A DNA stretch of 5,337 nt from an uncultured Fibrobacterota bacterium (GTDB lineage: Bacteria > Fibrobacterota > Chitinivibrionia > Chitinivibrionales > Chitinispirillaceae): NCBI GenBank assembly GCA_903888815.1, contig CAISVC010000381.1:1-5337 (forward strand). The letters run 5' to 3'. Each line of letters opens with the position of its first letter. The first letter of the stretch is position 1. Below the pieces are notes generated by a model. That model was given only the letters and a program-made list of their open reading frames with translations. It was not told the origin of the DNA and did not search any database. Shown in pieces: positions 5,222-5,337 of this stretch. The translations under genes were made by a program, and so were the position numbers.

Positions 5222-5337
5222 TTACGGCGCAGGCTTTACAATAGTATTGGAGGCTAATGTCACCGCGGCGGTGAATGCTAACAATCTGCCTTCAACTGTT
5301 GCGCCGGTAGCCAGCGAGATTGATTGATCAGCCATTA
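5222..5337 (-). CDS. DUF3494 ice-binding-like protein, C-terminal end (cut by right edge)
   Basis: The last 37 full codons read MADQSISLATGATVEGRLLA followed by FTAAVTLASNTIVKPAP and a TAA stop at 5224-5222. This matches the end of the DUF3494 (PF11999) beta-solenoid, whose C-terminal rungs typically read 'SITLxTGATxxGRxLAxxGAVTLDSNTI'. The family contains antifreeze/ice-binding proteins, but many members occur in non-polar bacteria as exported or adhesin-like proteins, so ice binding itself cannot be assumed. The Met is internal; the gene begins outside the window. Ending directly after the SNTI strand with a 5-residue tail means there is no C-terminal sorting or anchor domain. It lies 51 bases upstream of the OmpA-family gene in the same direction, so it may share its transcript. 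Confidence 0.82.
   Translation of the reverse strand, partial: MADQSISLATGATVEGRLLAFTAAVTLASNTIVKPAP

Overview
The window reads as envelope-gene territory of a Gram-negative-type (diderm) bacterium. Every gene I can support is on the minus strand, so transcription runs from high to low coordinates. The evidence for two membranes is an OmpA-type peptidoglycan-binding protein, two further secreted beta-barrels, a lipoprotein and an MlaE-type permease. The coiled coil of the OmpA protein has Ala/Lys/Asp-rich 'ADSLAL'-like stretches. I associate these loosely with FCB-group or Fibrobacterota-like bacteria, but this is a weak guess and the sequence contains no taxonomic marker.

Layout in transcription order: (1) 5337-5222, the C-terminal end of a DUF3494 ice-binding-like protein that enters from the right edge. 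(2) 5170-3536, a 544-residue OmpA-family protein with an N-terminal barrel, an Ala-rich coiled coil and a C-terminal OmpA domain. (3) 3435-2704, a secreted protein with a Gln-rich repeat tract and a conserved aromatic C-terminal domain. (4) 2636-2487, a 49-residue Lmo0937-type small membrane protein. (5) 2440-1892 and (6) 1840-1346, two small outer-membrane beta-barrel proteins. (7) 1288-617, a lipoprotein of unknown function with a four-copy 12-bp repeat. (8) about 561-397, a C-terminal remnant of a GH130 glycoside phosphorylase. (9) 404-1, the N-terminal half of an MlaE/YrbE-type ABC permease, cut by the left edge.

Genes 1 to 7 are separated by 46 to 100 bases. Genes 2 to 7 each have a good Shine-Dalgarno sequence, and I see no convincing terminator or promoter between any of the seven, so they could be one transcript. 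Every product is exported or membrane-embedded, which suggests an envelope maintenance or stress set; that is inference from content. The GH130 remnant and mlaE overlap by 8 bases and look like the tail of a different operon. The GH130 frame closes at 562-564, just upstream of its recognisable part, so this marks a probable rearrangement breakpoint between the envelope cluster and the mla locus.

I found no RNA gene, CRISPR array, transposase or insertion sequence, and no stretch over 300 bases lacks a gene. I did not find a clearly new biological system. The most useful second looks are the GH130/mlaE junction, the conserved order of the envelope cluster, and the repeat-bearing proteins.
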